DNA of 64,000 nt from Prevotella sp. E13-17 (GTDB taxonomy: Bacteria; Bacteroidota; Bacteroidia; Bacteroidales; Bacteroidaceae): the NCBI RefSeq assembly GCF_022024035.1, contig NZ_CP091787.1, positions 1,364,001 through 1,428,000 of the forward strand, written 5' to 3'. Positions 1 to 8,973 of the stretch are shown piece by piece (position 1 is the first letter of the stretch; each line of letters starts with the position of its first letter). The notes beneath the pieces are model-generated. The model did no database searches, was not told the DNA's origin, and saw only the letters and a list, made by a program, of their open reading frames with translations. The position numbers and the translations under genes were made by a program.

Positions 1-78
1 TATTAATACAATACAGGGACGTATATTGCTAACCGATAAGGAACAGTAAGAATAAATCTATTAACGAATCTACTCAAT

Positions 79-2724
79 ATGATGAAGAAAGAACGGAGAG
101 AATGGTGGCGTGGATGGCGATATGCTGTTGTCGCGATGATGACAATGTTGTGGTCGCTCAACATGCTGGGTAGCATCAAACCGACGGTGACAATAGAGCT
201 GTTTGATGTGACAATAACTTATGTTGAGGATGGAAAGGAATACCTTGAATGCAATCCGAAAATTGATTGTGTCTATGGAAAAAATACGCTGATGAATGGT
301 GGCAGCGGATATGTGCTTAACGTGAAGCCACACCCAGAGAATGCGTTTGTTCCTGGTTCGTTCCCTGAGAGAAACATCCCATCTTCGAAGTTGCGCATAT
401 GGGTGAACAGCTACGACAGCAATGAAAAACAGATAGGCCTGTTCCATACAAATAATCAGTCGCTCAAATACCTGGAGGTGCCACGTTTGAACGCTAATCC
501 TTTCGAGATATTCATTTCCGACGAGGATATTAAGAACTTGGTGCCTGAGAAGAAAGACGAAGCGACAGGATACATCACTCATCCTTTCTTTCTGGAATTC
601 TATTTTGCTGTAGACGAGAATTCGGTGTGGCCTAAAGGCGTGGCAAGGAAGTCGAGTTGGTTTTGGAACAAAGTGAAACGATACCATTTCAACGTCAGGG
701 AGCAGTTTCTGAACGCTAAAATAGAATGGAGTGGCGATAGCGAGGCCGACCTCTACATGAAGAAACACCCCGAATACAACTACTTCTTCAACGATCCTGA
801 AACAGTGTGGCAATGCTCGGGATGGTATCTGCACATGAGCTATGTGCACAAAATGATACTGGAGAAATATCTGAAAAAAGATCACTTCATCATCTTCAAG
901 CTGTGGAAAGACGAGGAACATACGGAGCCTTTGCTCTTCAACTATATGAAGGGTACGGGCTACATAGGAGGATGGGGCGAACCGCAATTCATGGAAGACC
1001 GGTTCAACTATGTGGCCTATCCTCACAACTCGTTGGACTCGCTGAGCCTCTTCGTATCGTGGGAGGCGGTGCACTACTGGTGGCGTGAGAAACGCGAGCC
1101 GACGCCTGAAGAGCATACGCAGATAGGCTACTTCACCATTACGCTGAGTAACGACGGAAAGACATCGGCCACACCAAACGAGTATGATTTGTCTGGCTGG
1201 ATGTCGATAGAGCTGCCTGTGGATAAGAATAAGTCGAAAGGAGGAGGAGGGGGATGTGAGCATGAATACTTCAAGACCTACGAAAAGGATGATCAGTTGC
1301 TCAGCGTTCCGATGGAAAATGGCTGTAGGCAGGACTACGACATGTTTTGGGAGTATCGTGAATGTCGGAAGTGCAACAGAAAATTGGGAAACAGAATCTT
1401 CTTGATTCTCCGTGATATCAACTACTGTAAGCGACATGATTTGAAAGAGACGTCACGAAAGAGTTTAGGTACCTGTCATATTCTGCAAGGAGACAGTCTG
1501 GTAAAGGCTGCATTCTACTCTGTGCTGTCGGAGTGCCAGAACGATTGTTGCAACTATACTGAGCGTAAACGCGTGCATGAGATAATACCTTCTGACAATC
1601 CTAGCAACGGTACAGACATCGATAATGACGACACTAAAGACAACACTAAAGACAACACTAAAGACAACAATAAAGATGATAGTAAAGGCGGTAAAGGCGG
1701 TAAAGGCGGTAAAGAAGGCAACGATACAGGCAAAGACGGCGGTGATTCTAAATGTCCGCCCCATTCTTGGACATGCTTGCCGGAAGAAAAGGTGAACGAG
1801 ATGACCCAGATAGAGGTAATCAATGGTGTGGAGTGGCTCTGCTATTACAACGTGATGGAGAGCAAGGAAAGTTGTGCCAAGTGCGGGGTGGAGAATCTGC
1901 TTTGTCGCCGCCTGGAGCTTGACCATCGCACAAAGGTCATCTATCCAGTACCGCCCAAGCCTTGCAACCACGACTGGTATTACTATTCGAGGAGCTTCCG
2001 CGAAAAGGGACAGTGGCATGCGTTCTCGGTGCCTGTTCTTGATTATAAGGAAGACTCGCTGAACATAGAGATGAAGGGCAGCAAACTGGACATGACGAGG
2101 ATGAAAGACGGTACTTACCTGAGCACAGAACCTGTCAGCAGACAGCAATGGCTGGCCTTCCATGAGGGCAAGAACTATCTGGGCATTGACTCGAAAGACG
2201 GCGCACGACTGACAGATGTTACCTACCAGGAAGTCAGTCAACTGGTGCAACATCTTAACCAGCTGGCAATCGACTCGCTGAATCTGCCCGTGATGTATTC
2301 TCTGCCTTCGGTAGAGGTGCTGAAGCGCCTGGCCAAAGAGGGCAAACTGAAATGTGCTGAAGGCGAGCTGCAGCAGATAACGGCATATATGGCAGACACC
2401 ATCGCCGTCTATGATGGTAAGGGACGACTGGTGCCGGAAGAGAAGTTGGTAACGGCTCCCGAAGGTGCTAGACTGAGGGTGGAGGTAGGCGTGGTAGATC
2501 AGAATGGCGAGCTGAAGATGGTGGACCTGCTCTCGATAGACTCACATGTGGGCGTGCTGCTGCAAGCCACCCCGTCGAGCCATTTCGCGAATAGGTTCGG
2601 GGCTGAGCCAAGTCGCATCTATCGCATCTACTGGCGTCGTTGCAAGAAGTGTGGAAAGGAAGAACCGATAAGCGAGAATAAGTTATGGAACGGAGCCTAC
2701 CATCGTACGCTGGTGAATGATTGA
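79..2724 (+). CDS. Exported protein with three CxH...CxxC modules and a degenerate FGE-like domain
   Basis: No named family is recognised. The N-terminus has a basic stretch and a hydrophobic segment (residues about 13-32), suggesting export or membrane anchoring. Three zinc-ribbon-like modules are visible: C393-x-H395 with C429/C432, C559-x2-H562 with C599/C602, and C629-x-H631 with C855/C858. The third is split by about 220 residues. Part of that insert (about 678-760) resembles a sulfatase-modifying-factor/FGE fold: a 'sTEPVSrqqW' motif, then 'VTYQEVSQLVQHLN', then a 'LPSVEVL' motif at the place of the usual 'LPTEAEWE'. It is short and lacks an obvious catalytic core. Residues about 517-550 form a low-complexity linker of DNTK and GGK repeats. 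Two ATGs start the frame (79 and 82). The next gene's start follows 33-39 bp after the stop, so the two are probably co-transcribed. Metal binding is inferred. Confidence 0.75.
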   Translation: MMKKERREWWRGWRYAVVAMMTMLWSLNMLGSIKPTVTIELFDVTITYVEDGKEYLECNPKIDCVYGKNTLMNGGSGYVLNVKPHPENAFVPGSFPERNIPSSKLRIWVNSYDSNEKQIGLFHTNNQSLKYLEVPRLNANPFEIFISDEDIKNLVPEKKDEATGYITHPFFLEFYFAVDENSVWPKGVARKSSWFWNKVKRYHFNVREQFLNAKIEWSGDSEADLYMKKHPEYNYFFNDPETVWQCSGWYLHMSYVHKMILEKYLKKDHFIIFKLWKDEEHTEPLLFNYMKGTGYIGGWGEPQFMEDRFNYVAYPHNSLDSLSLFVSWEAVHYWWREKREPTPEEHTQIGYFTITLSNDGKTSATPNEYDLSGWMSIELPVDKNKSKGGGGGCEHEYFKTYEKDDQLLSVPMENGCRQDYDMFWEYRECRKCNRKLGNRIFLILRDINYCKRHDLKETSRKSLGTCHILQGDSLVKAAFYSVLSECQNDCCNYTERKRVHEIIPSDNPSNGTDIDNDDTKDNTKDNTKDNNKDDSKGGKGGKGGKEGNDTGKDGGDSKCPPHSWTCLPEEKVNEMTQIEVINGVEWLCYYNVMESKESCAKCGVENLLCRRLELDHRTKVIYPVPPKPCNHDWYYYSRSFREKGQWHAFSVPVLDYKEDSLNIEMKGSKLDMTRMKDGTYLSTEPVSRQQWLAFHEGKNYLGIDSKDGARLTDVTYQEVSQLVQHLNQLAIDSLNLPVMYSLPSVEVLKRLAKEGKLKCAEGELQQITAYMADTIAVYDGKGRLVPEEKLVTAPEGARLRVEVGVVDQNGELKMVDLLSIDSHVGVLLQATPSSHFANRFGAEPSRIYRIYWRRCKKCGKEEPISENKLWNGAYHRTLVND
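1627..1722 (+). repeat. In-frame tandem repeats coding a hydrophilic linker
   Basis: About five copies of a 12-bp unit (gacaacactaaa, coding DNTK) run directly into about four copies of a 9-bp unit (ggcggtaaa, coding GGK). Both unit lengths are multiples of three, so copy-number change would alter linker length without breaking the frame. Confidence 0.85.
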
Positions 2725-2756
2725 CAATCGTATATAACATAACAAATAAACCCAAA

Positions 2757-3734
2757 ATGATTATGAAAAAACTATTTTCTATCATGTTTGCAGTTGTCGC
2801 CTCGATGACTGCCTCGGCCCAATGCAACTGGCCAATCTACTACAACAATCTGTTTCAAGGCATCGGTTCGCCCGAGGTGACTTCCGACATTCAGTTCGTG
2901 TGGGACCAAACGGTCTATCAGGACCTGGCGATGGGACAAGACCTCGTGGCTAAGCCTGGCGTGAAGAAGGTGGTGGCTCGTACTAACGCCGTGGATGTGG
3001 GCTCGTTGGAAATTGTGAGCGAGTTCTATGCCAACGGACTCATCAAGAGCATCGACACGGGCAATGGCACGGCGTACACCTATCACTACGACAAGAAGTG
3101 GCACCTGCAGTATATCACCAATAAGGAGGGTGATATCAAGGTTAAGTATAGCTATGACAGCAAAGGACAACTGGTGAGCTCATTCATCGACGCTATGGAG
3201 TATCTCTACATCTATTACACAAACGGCAAATTGAGCCAGATTAGAAGGAAGAGTGACGGAATGACCTTCGACGTGAAGGACAATATGGTGGTGTGCCAGA
3301 AGTGGGTTGACGAGCAGCTCCCTACGCAGAATTACTCCTACGACCAGCAAGGCCGAATCGTGGAGAAATCGTTTGTGGACTGGGGTGGCGACGACATGTG
3401 CTTCTTCTATGAGATATCCTATAAATATGGTCCTACCTCGACGATGCCTGTCAGCATAGCTCAAAGGATGTATGACTATGACTGGGATACCGGCAAGAAA
3501 ATGGGTAAGCCTGATGTGTCTTCATACATGTGTACCTATGAGCGCGACCTCTTTGGCAACTGGACAACGATGAAGGTAAGTGCCGGCACGGGACGTACAA
3601 ACCTGAAAGTCACTCGCTCGTTTATATACTATACCAACGACGAAGTGAAAAAGGCTGTTGCCGACATGGAGGCTGCCCGCAATCCGAATGCTGGAAAAGC
3701 TGAAAAAAAGGAGGAGACGCTCTGGGAATTCTAA
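2757..3734 (+). CDS. Secreted YD-repeat-like protein
   Basis: This encodes an exported protein of about 325 residues. The signal peptide starts MIMKKLFSIMFAVVASM and ends near 'ASAQ'. I prefer ATG 2757 or 2763 over the upstream TTG at 2721, because only the later starts place the signal peptide at the N-terminus. The mature part has repeated strands of RHS/YD type ('YHYDKKWHLQYI', 'YSYDSKGQLVSS', 'YSYDQQGRIVEKS'). These suggest a beta-rich surface or periplasmic protein, but no toxin-type RHS core is present. It follows the upstream exported gene closely, suggesting an operon of cell-envelope proteins. Function is unknown. Confidence 0.75.
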   Translation: MIMKKLFSIMFAVVASMTASAQCNWPIYYNNLFQGIGSPEVTSDIQFVWDQTVYQDLAMGQDLVAKPGVKKVVARTNAVDVGSLEIVSEFYANGLIKSIDTGNGTAYTYHYDKKWHLQYITNKEGDIKVKYSYDSKGQLVSSFIDAMEYLYIYYTNGKLSQIRRKSDGMTFDVKDNMVVCQKWVDEQLPTQNYSYDQQGRIVEKSFVDWGGDDMCFFYEISYKYGPTSTMPVSIAQRMYDYDWDTGKKMGKPDVSSYMCTYERDLFGNWTTMKVSAGTGRTNLKVTRSFIYYTNDEVKKAVADMEAARNPNAGKAEKKEETLWEF

Positions 3735-3764
3735 AAGGACTCTATAGCTAACAATAAATAAAAG

Positions 3765-3800
3765 AAGAGCGGCGCATCCGATGTGGGTGCGTCGCTCTTT
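3765..3800. terminator. Rho-independent terminator shared by convergent genes
   Basis: A long GC-rich hairpin (AAGAGCGGCGCATCC pairing with GGGTGCGTCGCTCTT, with G-U pairs) is followed by T-rich sequence in the plus direction and preceded by A-rich sequence. It lies between the YD-repeat gene (plus) and nifJ (minus). Confidence 0.8.
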
Positions 3801-3812
3801 GTATGGAAGGTA

Positions 3813-3834
3813 GTCAGCAGGGGAAACTGCTGAC
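3813..3834. terminator. Hairpin downstream of nifJ
   Basis: GTCAGCAG pairs with CTGCTGAC around a 6-nt loop. It lies about 90 nt past the nifJ stop on the minus strand. It has no strong T tract, so it may be an accessory 3' hairpin rather than the main terminator. Confidence 0.45.
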
Positions 3835-3891
3835 CACACTTTTTCTTAGTCTTCCCAGTTATGACTACGTCATGACTGCTCGTACGTTCGG

Positions 3892-3916
3892 TAATGCTCA
3901 AGCAAGCTTGGCATTA
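3892..3916. terminator. Hairpin immediately after the nifJ stop
   Basis: TAATGCTCAAGC pairs with GCTTGGCATTA with one bulged T and a tight AA loop. It begins 6 nt after the nifJ stop on the minus strand. No T tract follows, so a role in 3'-end stability is as likely as termination. Confidence 0.4.
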
Positions 3917-3922
3917 CGCTCA

Positions 3923-6900
3923 CTAATCCTCCCAGTTCTCCTGTGTCTTGCGGACGTAGCTCTTGTAGCGGAGCTGAGCCATACGCTGTGCCTCGGCGAA
4001 GAGCTCTTCGGCCTCGTTAGGATAAGCCTTCTTAACCGACAGGTAGCGAACCTCACCGAGCAGGAAGTCGTGGAAGTTAGCCCAGTTAGGCTCCTTAGAG
4101 TCGAGTGAGAATGGGTTCTTGCCTTCATCAGCCAGAGCGGGGTTGTAGCGCCACAGGTGCCAGTAACCACACTCGACAGCCTTCTTCTCCTCGGCCTGGC
4201 TCTTACCCATACCGCCCTTGGCCTTCAAGCCGTGGTTGATACATGGAGCGTAAGCGATGATGATAGAAGGTCCGTGCCAAGCCTCAGCCTCGCGGATAGC
4301 CTTCAGGGTCTGAGCGTGGTCAGCACCCATAGCAATCTGGGCTACATATACATAACCGTAGGTAGTGGCGATCATACCCAGATCCTTCTTGCGGATGCGC
4401 TTACCCTGAGCAGCGAACTGAGCGATAGCACCAAGAGGAGTAGCCTTAGAAGCCTGACCGCCGGTGTTAGAATATACCTCAGTATCGAGCACGAGGATAT
4501 TTACATCTTCACCAGAAGCGATGACGTGGTCGAGACCGCCGTAGCCGATATCGTAAGAAGCACCGTCACCACCGATGATCCACTGTGAACGCTTCACGAG
4601 GTAGTGATCCAGAGTCTTCAGCTCCTTGCAAATCTCGCAACCCTTAGCGGCGCAAGCAGCAATCTCTGCGCGCAACTTTGGAGCAATCTCCTTGGTCTTG
4701 TCGGCATCATCCTTGTTGGCAATCCACTCCTCGGCCAGAGCCTTGTACTCAGGAGTTACGTCGCACTTCTCGCAAGCCTCAGCAAGCAGCTTAGCCACGC
4801 GCTCCTTCATCTTCTTGTTACCAAGAGCCATACCCAGACCGAACTCGCAGAAGTCCTCGAACAGAGAGTTGTTGAATACAGGACCCTGACCCTTCTCGTT
4901 CTTAGTGTAAGGTGTAGAAGGAATAGAAGCTGAGTAGATAGAAGAACATCCAGTAGCGTTGGCAATCATCTGACGGTCACCGAACAGCTGAGAGATCAGC
5001 TTCACGTATGGAGTCTCACCGCAACCAGAGCATGCGCCAGAGAACTCGAACAGAGGCTGAGCGAACTGTGAGTTCTTAACGTTACTCTTGATGTCAACGA
5101 GGTTCTGCTTGCTCTTAACGTTCTTAACCAGGTACTCCCAGTTCTTAGCCTCCTGAACCATATCGGCTGCATCAGGATTGAATGGAGCCATGGTAAGAGC
5201 CTTACCAGTCTTAGGATTGCCTGGGCAGATATCAGCACAGTTACCGCAACCCAGACAGTCGAGTACAGAGGTCTCGATGCGGAAGTGCATGCCCTTCATG
5301 GCAGCAGGTGCCTTCATCTCGAGAGTGTCGGCAGCTGCGGCGAAGCCCTTCAGCTCCTCGTCGTCGAGAACGAATGGACGGATAGCAGCGTGAGGACAGA
5401 TGTAAGCACACTGGTTACACTGGATACAGTTGTCCTTGTTCCATACAGGAACGAAGGCCTCTACACCGCGCTTCTCGTAAGCGGCTGTACCAACCTCCCA
5501 AGAACCGTCAACGGTGTTGTGCTTCACGAAGTCAGAAACCTTCAGCAGGTCGCCGGCCTGAGCGTTGATAGGACGAACCAGCTCCTTAACGAATGCGGGA
5601 GCGTCGTCGGCCTTAACCTCATCATCAGGCAGGTTAGCCCACTCAGGCTTAACAGTCAGCTGCTGATACTCACCACCACGATCGATAGCGGCATAGTTCT
5701 TATCAACAACGTCCTGACCCTTAGCGCCGTAAGACTTCAGGGCAGCAGCCTTCATCTTCTCAACAGCGAGCTCTACGGGAATCACGCCGGTGATACGGAA
5801 GAATGCACTCTGCAGGATAGTGTTGGTACGGTTGCCCAGACCAATCTCCTGTGCAATCTTAGTAGCGTTGATGGTATAAACAGTAATGTTGTTCTGTGCG
5901 AAGTAGCGCTTTACCTTGTTAGGCATGAACTTCTCGAGCTCGTCGGCGTCGAAGATGGTGTTCAGCAGGAACTGACCGTTCTTCTGCAGACCGCGGGTCA
6001 CGTCGTACATGTGCAGGTAAGCCTGTACGTGGCAAGCCACGAAGTTAGGTGTGGTTACTAGATAGGTAGAGCGGATAGGTGTGTCACCGAAACGCAGGTG
6101 AGAGCAGGTGAAACCTCCCGACTTCTTAGAGTCGTAAGAGAAGTAAGCCTGGCAGTACTTGTCGGTGTTGTCACCAATAATCTTAACTGAGTTCTTGTTA
6201 GCACCTACGGTACCATCGGCACCCAGACCGTAGAACTTAGCCTGGAACATGCCCTTTCCACCGAGTGCAATCTCCTCAACCTCGGGCAGAGAAGTGAAGG
6301 TAACGTCGTCAACGATACCAACGGTGAAGTGGTTCTTTGGCTCGGGCATAGCGAGGTTGTTGAACACGCTGATGATCTGAGCAGGTGTGGTGTCGCGGCT
6401 ACCAAGACCGTAGCGGCCACCAACGATAACAGGACGATCCTGAACATCGTAGAAGGCATCCTTCACGTCGAGGTATAGAGGCTCGCCGTTAGCGCCTGGC
6501 TCCTTAGTGCGGTCCAGAACGGCAATCTTCTTAACTGTCTTAGGAACAGCAGCCAGCAGGTGCTTAACTGAGAATGGACGATACAGGTGAACAGAGATCA
6601 TACCAACCTTCTGACCGTTTGCGTTCAGGTAGTCGATAGCCTCGCGGGCAGCATCAGTAGCAGAACCCATCAGGATAATCATGCGGTCGGCATCCTCGGC
6701 TCCGTAGTATGAGAACAGGTGATACTCACGGCCGGTGATCTTTGAAATCTCGCCCAGGTACTTCTCTACTACCTCAGGTACTGCATCGTAGTAAGGATTG
6801 CTGGCCTCGCGGTGTGTGAAGAAGGTCTCGGGGTTCTCAGCGGTACCACGTGTAACAGGGCGCTCAGGGCTCATGGCACGATCGCGGAAACGCTTAATGA

Positions 6901-7501
6901 ACTCCTCCTTGACGAGTGGACGGATATCCTCCTGGTCCATCATCTCAATCTTGTGATACTCATGAGAAGTGCGGAAACCGTCGAAGAAGTTAACGAAAGG
7001 AACGCAGGTCTCAAGTGTTGCCAAGTGAGGAACAGCTGTCAGGTCCATCACCTCCTGTACAGAACCAGAGCAGAACATTGCGAAACCTGTCTGGCGGCAA
7101 GCCATCACGTCTTGGTGGTCGCCGAAGATACACAGAGAGTGTGAAGCCAGCGTACGGGCAGATACGTCGAATACGCAAGGAATCAGCTCACCGGCAATCT
7201 TGTACATGTTTGGAATCATCAGGAGCAAGCCCTGAGATGCGGTGAATGTAGTGGTGAGAGCACCAGCCTGCAGCGAACCGTGAACGGCACCGGCAGCACC
7301 AGCCTCTGACTGCATTTCCTGAACTGAGACGTTCTGGCCCCACAGGTTCTTACGACCACGGGCAGCCCACTCGTCAACATGCTCCGCCATTGGCGAAGAC
7401 GGGGTGATGGGGTAGATTGCTGCTACCTCCGAGAACATGTAGCTCACGTGAGCTGCAGCCTCGTTACCATCACAGGTGATAAACTTCTTTTCTTTAGCCA
7501 T
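3923..7501 (-). CDS. nifJ: Pyruvate:ferredoxin (flavodoxin) oxidoreductase
   Basis: This cytoplasmic enzyme converts pyruvate and CoA to acetyl-CoA and CO2, passing electrons to ferredoxin or flavodoxin. It is the single-chain type (1192 aa, usual for the family). The N-terminal TPP-binding and CoA domains come first. A dicluster ferredoxin domain follows with 'CIQCNQCAYICP' (around residue 690) and 'CLGCGNCADICP' (around 750). The C-terminal TPP/Fe-S domain has 'GACSGCGETPY' and 'GDGASYDIGYGG'. The frame extends upstream of 7501, but the start 'MAKEKKFITCDGN' matches the family and drops a 23-residue unrelated leader. It sits 44 bp downstream of the AAA ATPase gene on the same strand. Two hairpins and a shared terminator follow it. 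Confidence 0.97.
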   Translation of the reverse strand: MAKEKKFITCDGNEAAAHVSYMFSEVAAIYPITPSSPMAEHVDEWAARGRKNLWGQNVSVQEMQSEAGAAGAVHGSLQAGALTTTFTASQGLLLMIPNMYKIAGELIPCVFDVSARTLASHSLCIFGDHQDVMACRQTGFAMFCSGSVQEVMDLTAVPHLATLETCVPFVNFFDGFRTSHEYHKIEMMDQEDIRPLVKEEFIKRFRDRAMSPERPVTRGTAENPETFFTHREASNPYYDAVPEVVEKYLGEISKITGREYHLFSYYGAEDADRMIILMGSATDAAREAIDYLNANGQKVGMISVHLYRPFSVKHLLAAVPKTVKKIAVLDRTKEPGANGEPLYLDVKDAFYDVQDRPVIVGGRYGLGSRDTTPAQIISVFNNLAMPEPKNHFTVGIVDDVTFTSLPEVEEIALGGKGMFQAKFYGLGADGTVGANKNSVKIIGDNTDKYCQAYFSYDSKKSGGFTCSHLRFGDTPIRSTYLVTTPNFVACHVQAYLHMYDVTRGLQKNGQFLLNTIFDADELEKFMPNKVKRYFAQNNITVYTINATKIAQEIGLGNRTNTILQSAFFRITGVIPVELAVEKMKAAALKSYGAKGQDVVDKNYAAIDRGGEYQQLTVKPEWANLPDDEVKADDAPAFVKELVRPINAQAGDLLKVSDFVKHNTVDGSWEVGTAAYEKRGVEAFVPVWNKDNCIQCNQCAYICPHAAIRPFVLDDEELKGFAAAADTLEMKAPAAMKGMHFRIETSVLDCLGCGNCADICPGNPKTGKALTMAPFNPDAADMVQEAKNWEYLVKNVKSKQNLVDIKSNVKNSQFAQPLFEFSGACSGCGETPYVKLISQLFGDRQMIANATGCSSIYSASIPSTPYTKNEKGQGPVFNNSLFEDFCEFGLGMALGNKKMKERVAKLLAEACEKCDVTPEYKALAEEWIANKDDADKTKEIAPKLRAEIAACAAKGCEICKELKTLDHYLVKRSQWIIGGDGASYDIGYGGLDHVIASGEDVNILVLDTEVYSNTGGQASKATPLGAIAQFAAQGKRIRKKDLGMIATTYGYVYVAQIAMGADHAQTLKAIREAEAWHGPSIIIAYAPCINHGLKAKGGMGKSQAEEKKAVECGYWHLWRYNPALADEGKNPFSLDSKEPNWANFHDFLLGEVRYLSVKKAYPNEAEELFAEAQRMAQLRYKSYVRKTQENWED

Positions 7502-7545
7502 TTGTTTAGAATAGAATATAAAATAATGATATACTTTTTTGCTGT

Positions 7546-8733
7546 CTAGTAGAGGAATCCCAGCAACCATAGCGGGATTTGGTTGTCCTTTCCTATTTCA
7601 GTATTGTATCTAGCGTATATTGTGTCGGGGGTATATCTCATCTTGCTGGTTGTCTCGGCGTTGCATACTTTAAACTTCAACTTCTCGTCGATAAGGTAGA
7701 AGTTGTCGCGTGTGCTTTGATTCACTTTGTGATCCTTCCAGAGCGAGTTCACAAAGAAGGTCTCCATGGCATCTTGCTTATCTACATGAATGGGGTAGAT
7801 GGCATAGAGCAGGTTGGAATTGTGAAGCATCACCTTAGAAGGCTTTTTGGGGAAGTCCTCGCCGATGGGGTAAATCATGTTCAGCAGACGTGCGTCGGTG
7901 AGATACTTGATGTAGTTCATCACGGTGGCACGACTGGTTTCGATATCCTGAGCCAGCTTCGACACGTTTGGAGCCTTAGGTCCCTCTTCGGCCAGCTGGT
8001 AGAACAGTTTTTTGATTTTGGTCAGGTATTTCAGTTCTATCTGCTTGATGAGCAGAATATCTACCTCGGTCATCATGTTCATGGTCTTCAGCAGGTTTTC
8101 GGAATAGTTGCGTTGTTCCTGGAAGAAAGGATAAAACCCGTGGTGGATATAGTCGTTGAAATAGCGGTTGGGAGAAACCTTTGGAAGTATCTGTTTGATG
8201 ATGCGCTCGTGATCACTCAGTATCTCTTCGAGCGTATATGGGCGGAAGTCGTTGCCCGTCAGTAGGTTGATGAATTCGCGAAACGAGAAACCACGCAGGT
8301 TATACGACTTCACAATGCCGTTCAGTTCGGGGTTTTCGTCCTTCAGGCGCATTACGCTACTGCCGGTAAACACAATCTTCAGACCGGGATACATGTCATA
8401 GCACTTGCGCAGTTCTTGCGACCAGTTGTCTTGTTTGAAGACCTGATCTATCAGCAACACGCGACCACCGTGATAGTAGAAGTCGCCAGCGAAGTCGGCT
8501 ATGCCTCGTCCTTGAAAGTAGAAATTGTTCATGTTGATGTACAGACATTGGCGGTCTTGCACATCAAAGTGTTCCTTGGCGTATTGGAGCAGGAATGTAG
8601 TTTTGCCAATACCACGTGTACCCTTAATGCCAATCATGCGATCGTTCCAGTTAATCTCGTCCATCAGCGTGCGACGAACTGGCGCATTGACATGCTCAAC
8701 CAAGTACTTATGTGTTCTAAAGAAAGCTTCCAT
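7546..8733 (-). CDS. AAA-family ATPase (AAA_14/DUF4143 type) with altered Walker B
   Basis: The family couples an N-terminal P-loop AAA domain with a C-terminal DUF4143 nuclease-like or winged-helix region. These proteins are abundant in Bacteroidales and mostly without assigned function. Walker A is 'GTRGIGKTT' (residues 38-46). The sensor region 'KIVFTGSSVMRL' is present. A helix-turn-helix-like segment 'PNVSKLAQDIETSRATVMNYIKYL' lies around residues 250-275. The Walker B strand reads VLLID96-Q97, where the family normally has Asp-Glu; the codon is cag, so this is a clear Gln. The protein might bind ATP but hydrolyse it poorly. A good Bacteroidetes promoter lies just upstream (8763-8793). 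Confidence 0.85.
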   Translation of the reverse strand: MEAFFRTHKYLVEHVNAPVRRTLMDEINWNDRMIGIKGTRGIGKTTFLLQYAKEHFDVQDRQCLYINMNNFYFQGRGIADFAGDFYYHGGRVLLIDQVFKQDNWSQELRKCYDMYPGLKIVFTGSSVMRLKDENPELNGIVKSYNLRGFSFREFINLLTGNDFRPYTLEEILSDHERIIKQILPKVSPNRYFNDYIHHGFYPFFQEQRNYSENLLKTMNMMTEVDILLIKQIELKYLTKIKKLFYQLAEEGPKAPNVSKLAQDIETSRATVMNYIKYLTDARLLNMIYPIGEDFPKKPSKVMLHNSNLLYAIYPIHVDKQDAMETFFVNSLWKDHKVNQSTRDNFYLIDEKLKFKVCNAETTSKMRYTPDTIYARYNTEIGKDNQIPLWLLGFLY

Positions 8734-8762
8734 TCCAAACAGTTATTGTTTCAAAACGCGGG

Positions 8763-8793
8763 CAAAGATACAAATAATTATTTAATTTGCAAA
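8763..8793 (-). promoter_or_regulatory. Promoter of the AAA ATPase gene
   Basis: On the minus strand TTTG (8793-8790) is separated by 19 nt from TATCTTTG (8770-8763), an exact match to the Bacteroidetes -33/-7 form. The start codon is about 30 nt downstream. Confidence 0.75.
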
Positions 8794-8894
8794 GCCGAGA
8801 TTACAAAAAAATACCTCGTTAAACAATTTTTGCAGTTAAAAAACAGGTCTCTCGCTGCTATCCCCCCTAAGGAATAGTTACGGGAAACCTGTTG

Positions 8895-8960
8895 TTTGGT
8901 ACCGCTAAAGTACCTGTTTGGTACCGCTAAAGTACCTGTTTAGTACCGCCAAAGCGGGGC
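8895..8960. repeat. 22-bp tandem word array (GGTACC...GTACC)
   Basis: There are three 22-bp units starting at 8895, 8917 and 8939. The first two are identical; the third has diverged (TTTAGTACCGCC). Each intact unit can form a small hairpin, GGTAC pairing with GTACC around CGCTAAA. The array begins 14 nt past the stop of the lipoprotein gene (minus strand). An outer AACAGGT...ACCTGTT pair (about 8842-8892) flanks its other side. Confidence 0.9.
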
Positions 8961-8973
8961 ATTTTTCGAGATT

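Noticed and set aside
70..1437. A long minus-strand ORF inside the first exported gene
   Set aside because: It is the antisense frame of a coherent exported protein with signal peptide and Cys/His modules, and has no recognisable domain.
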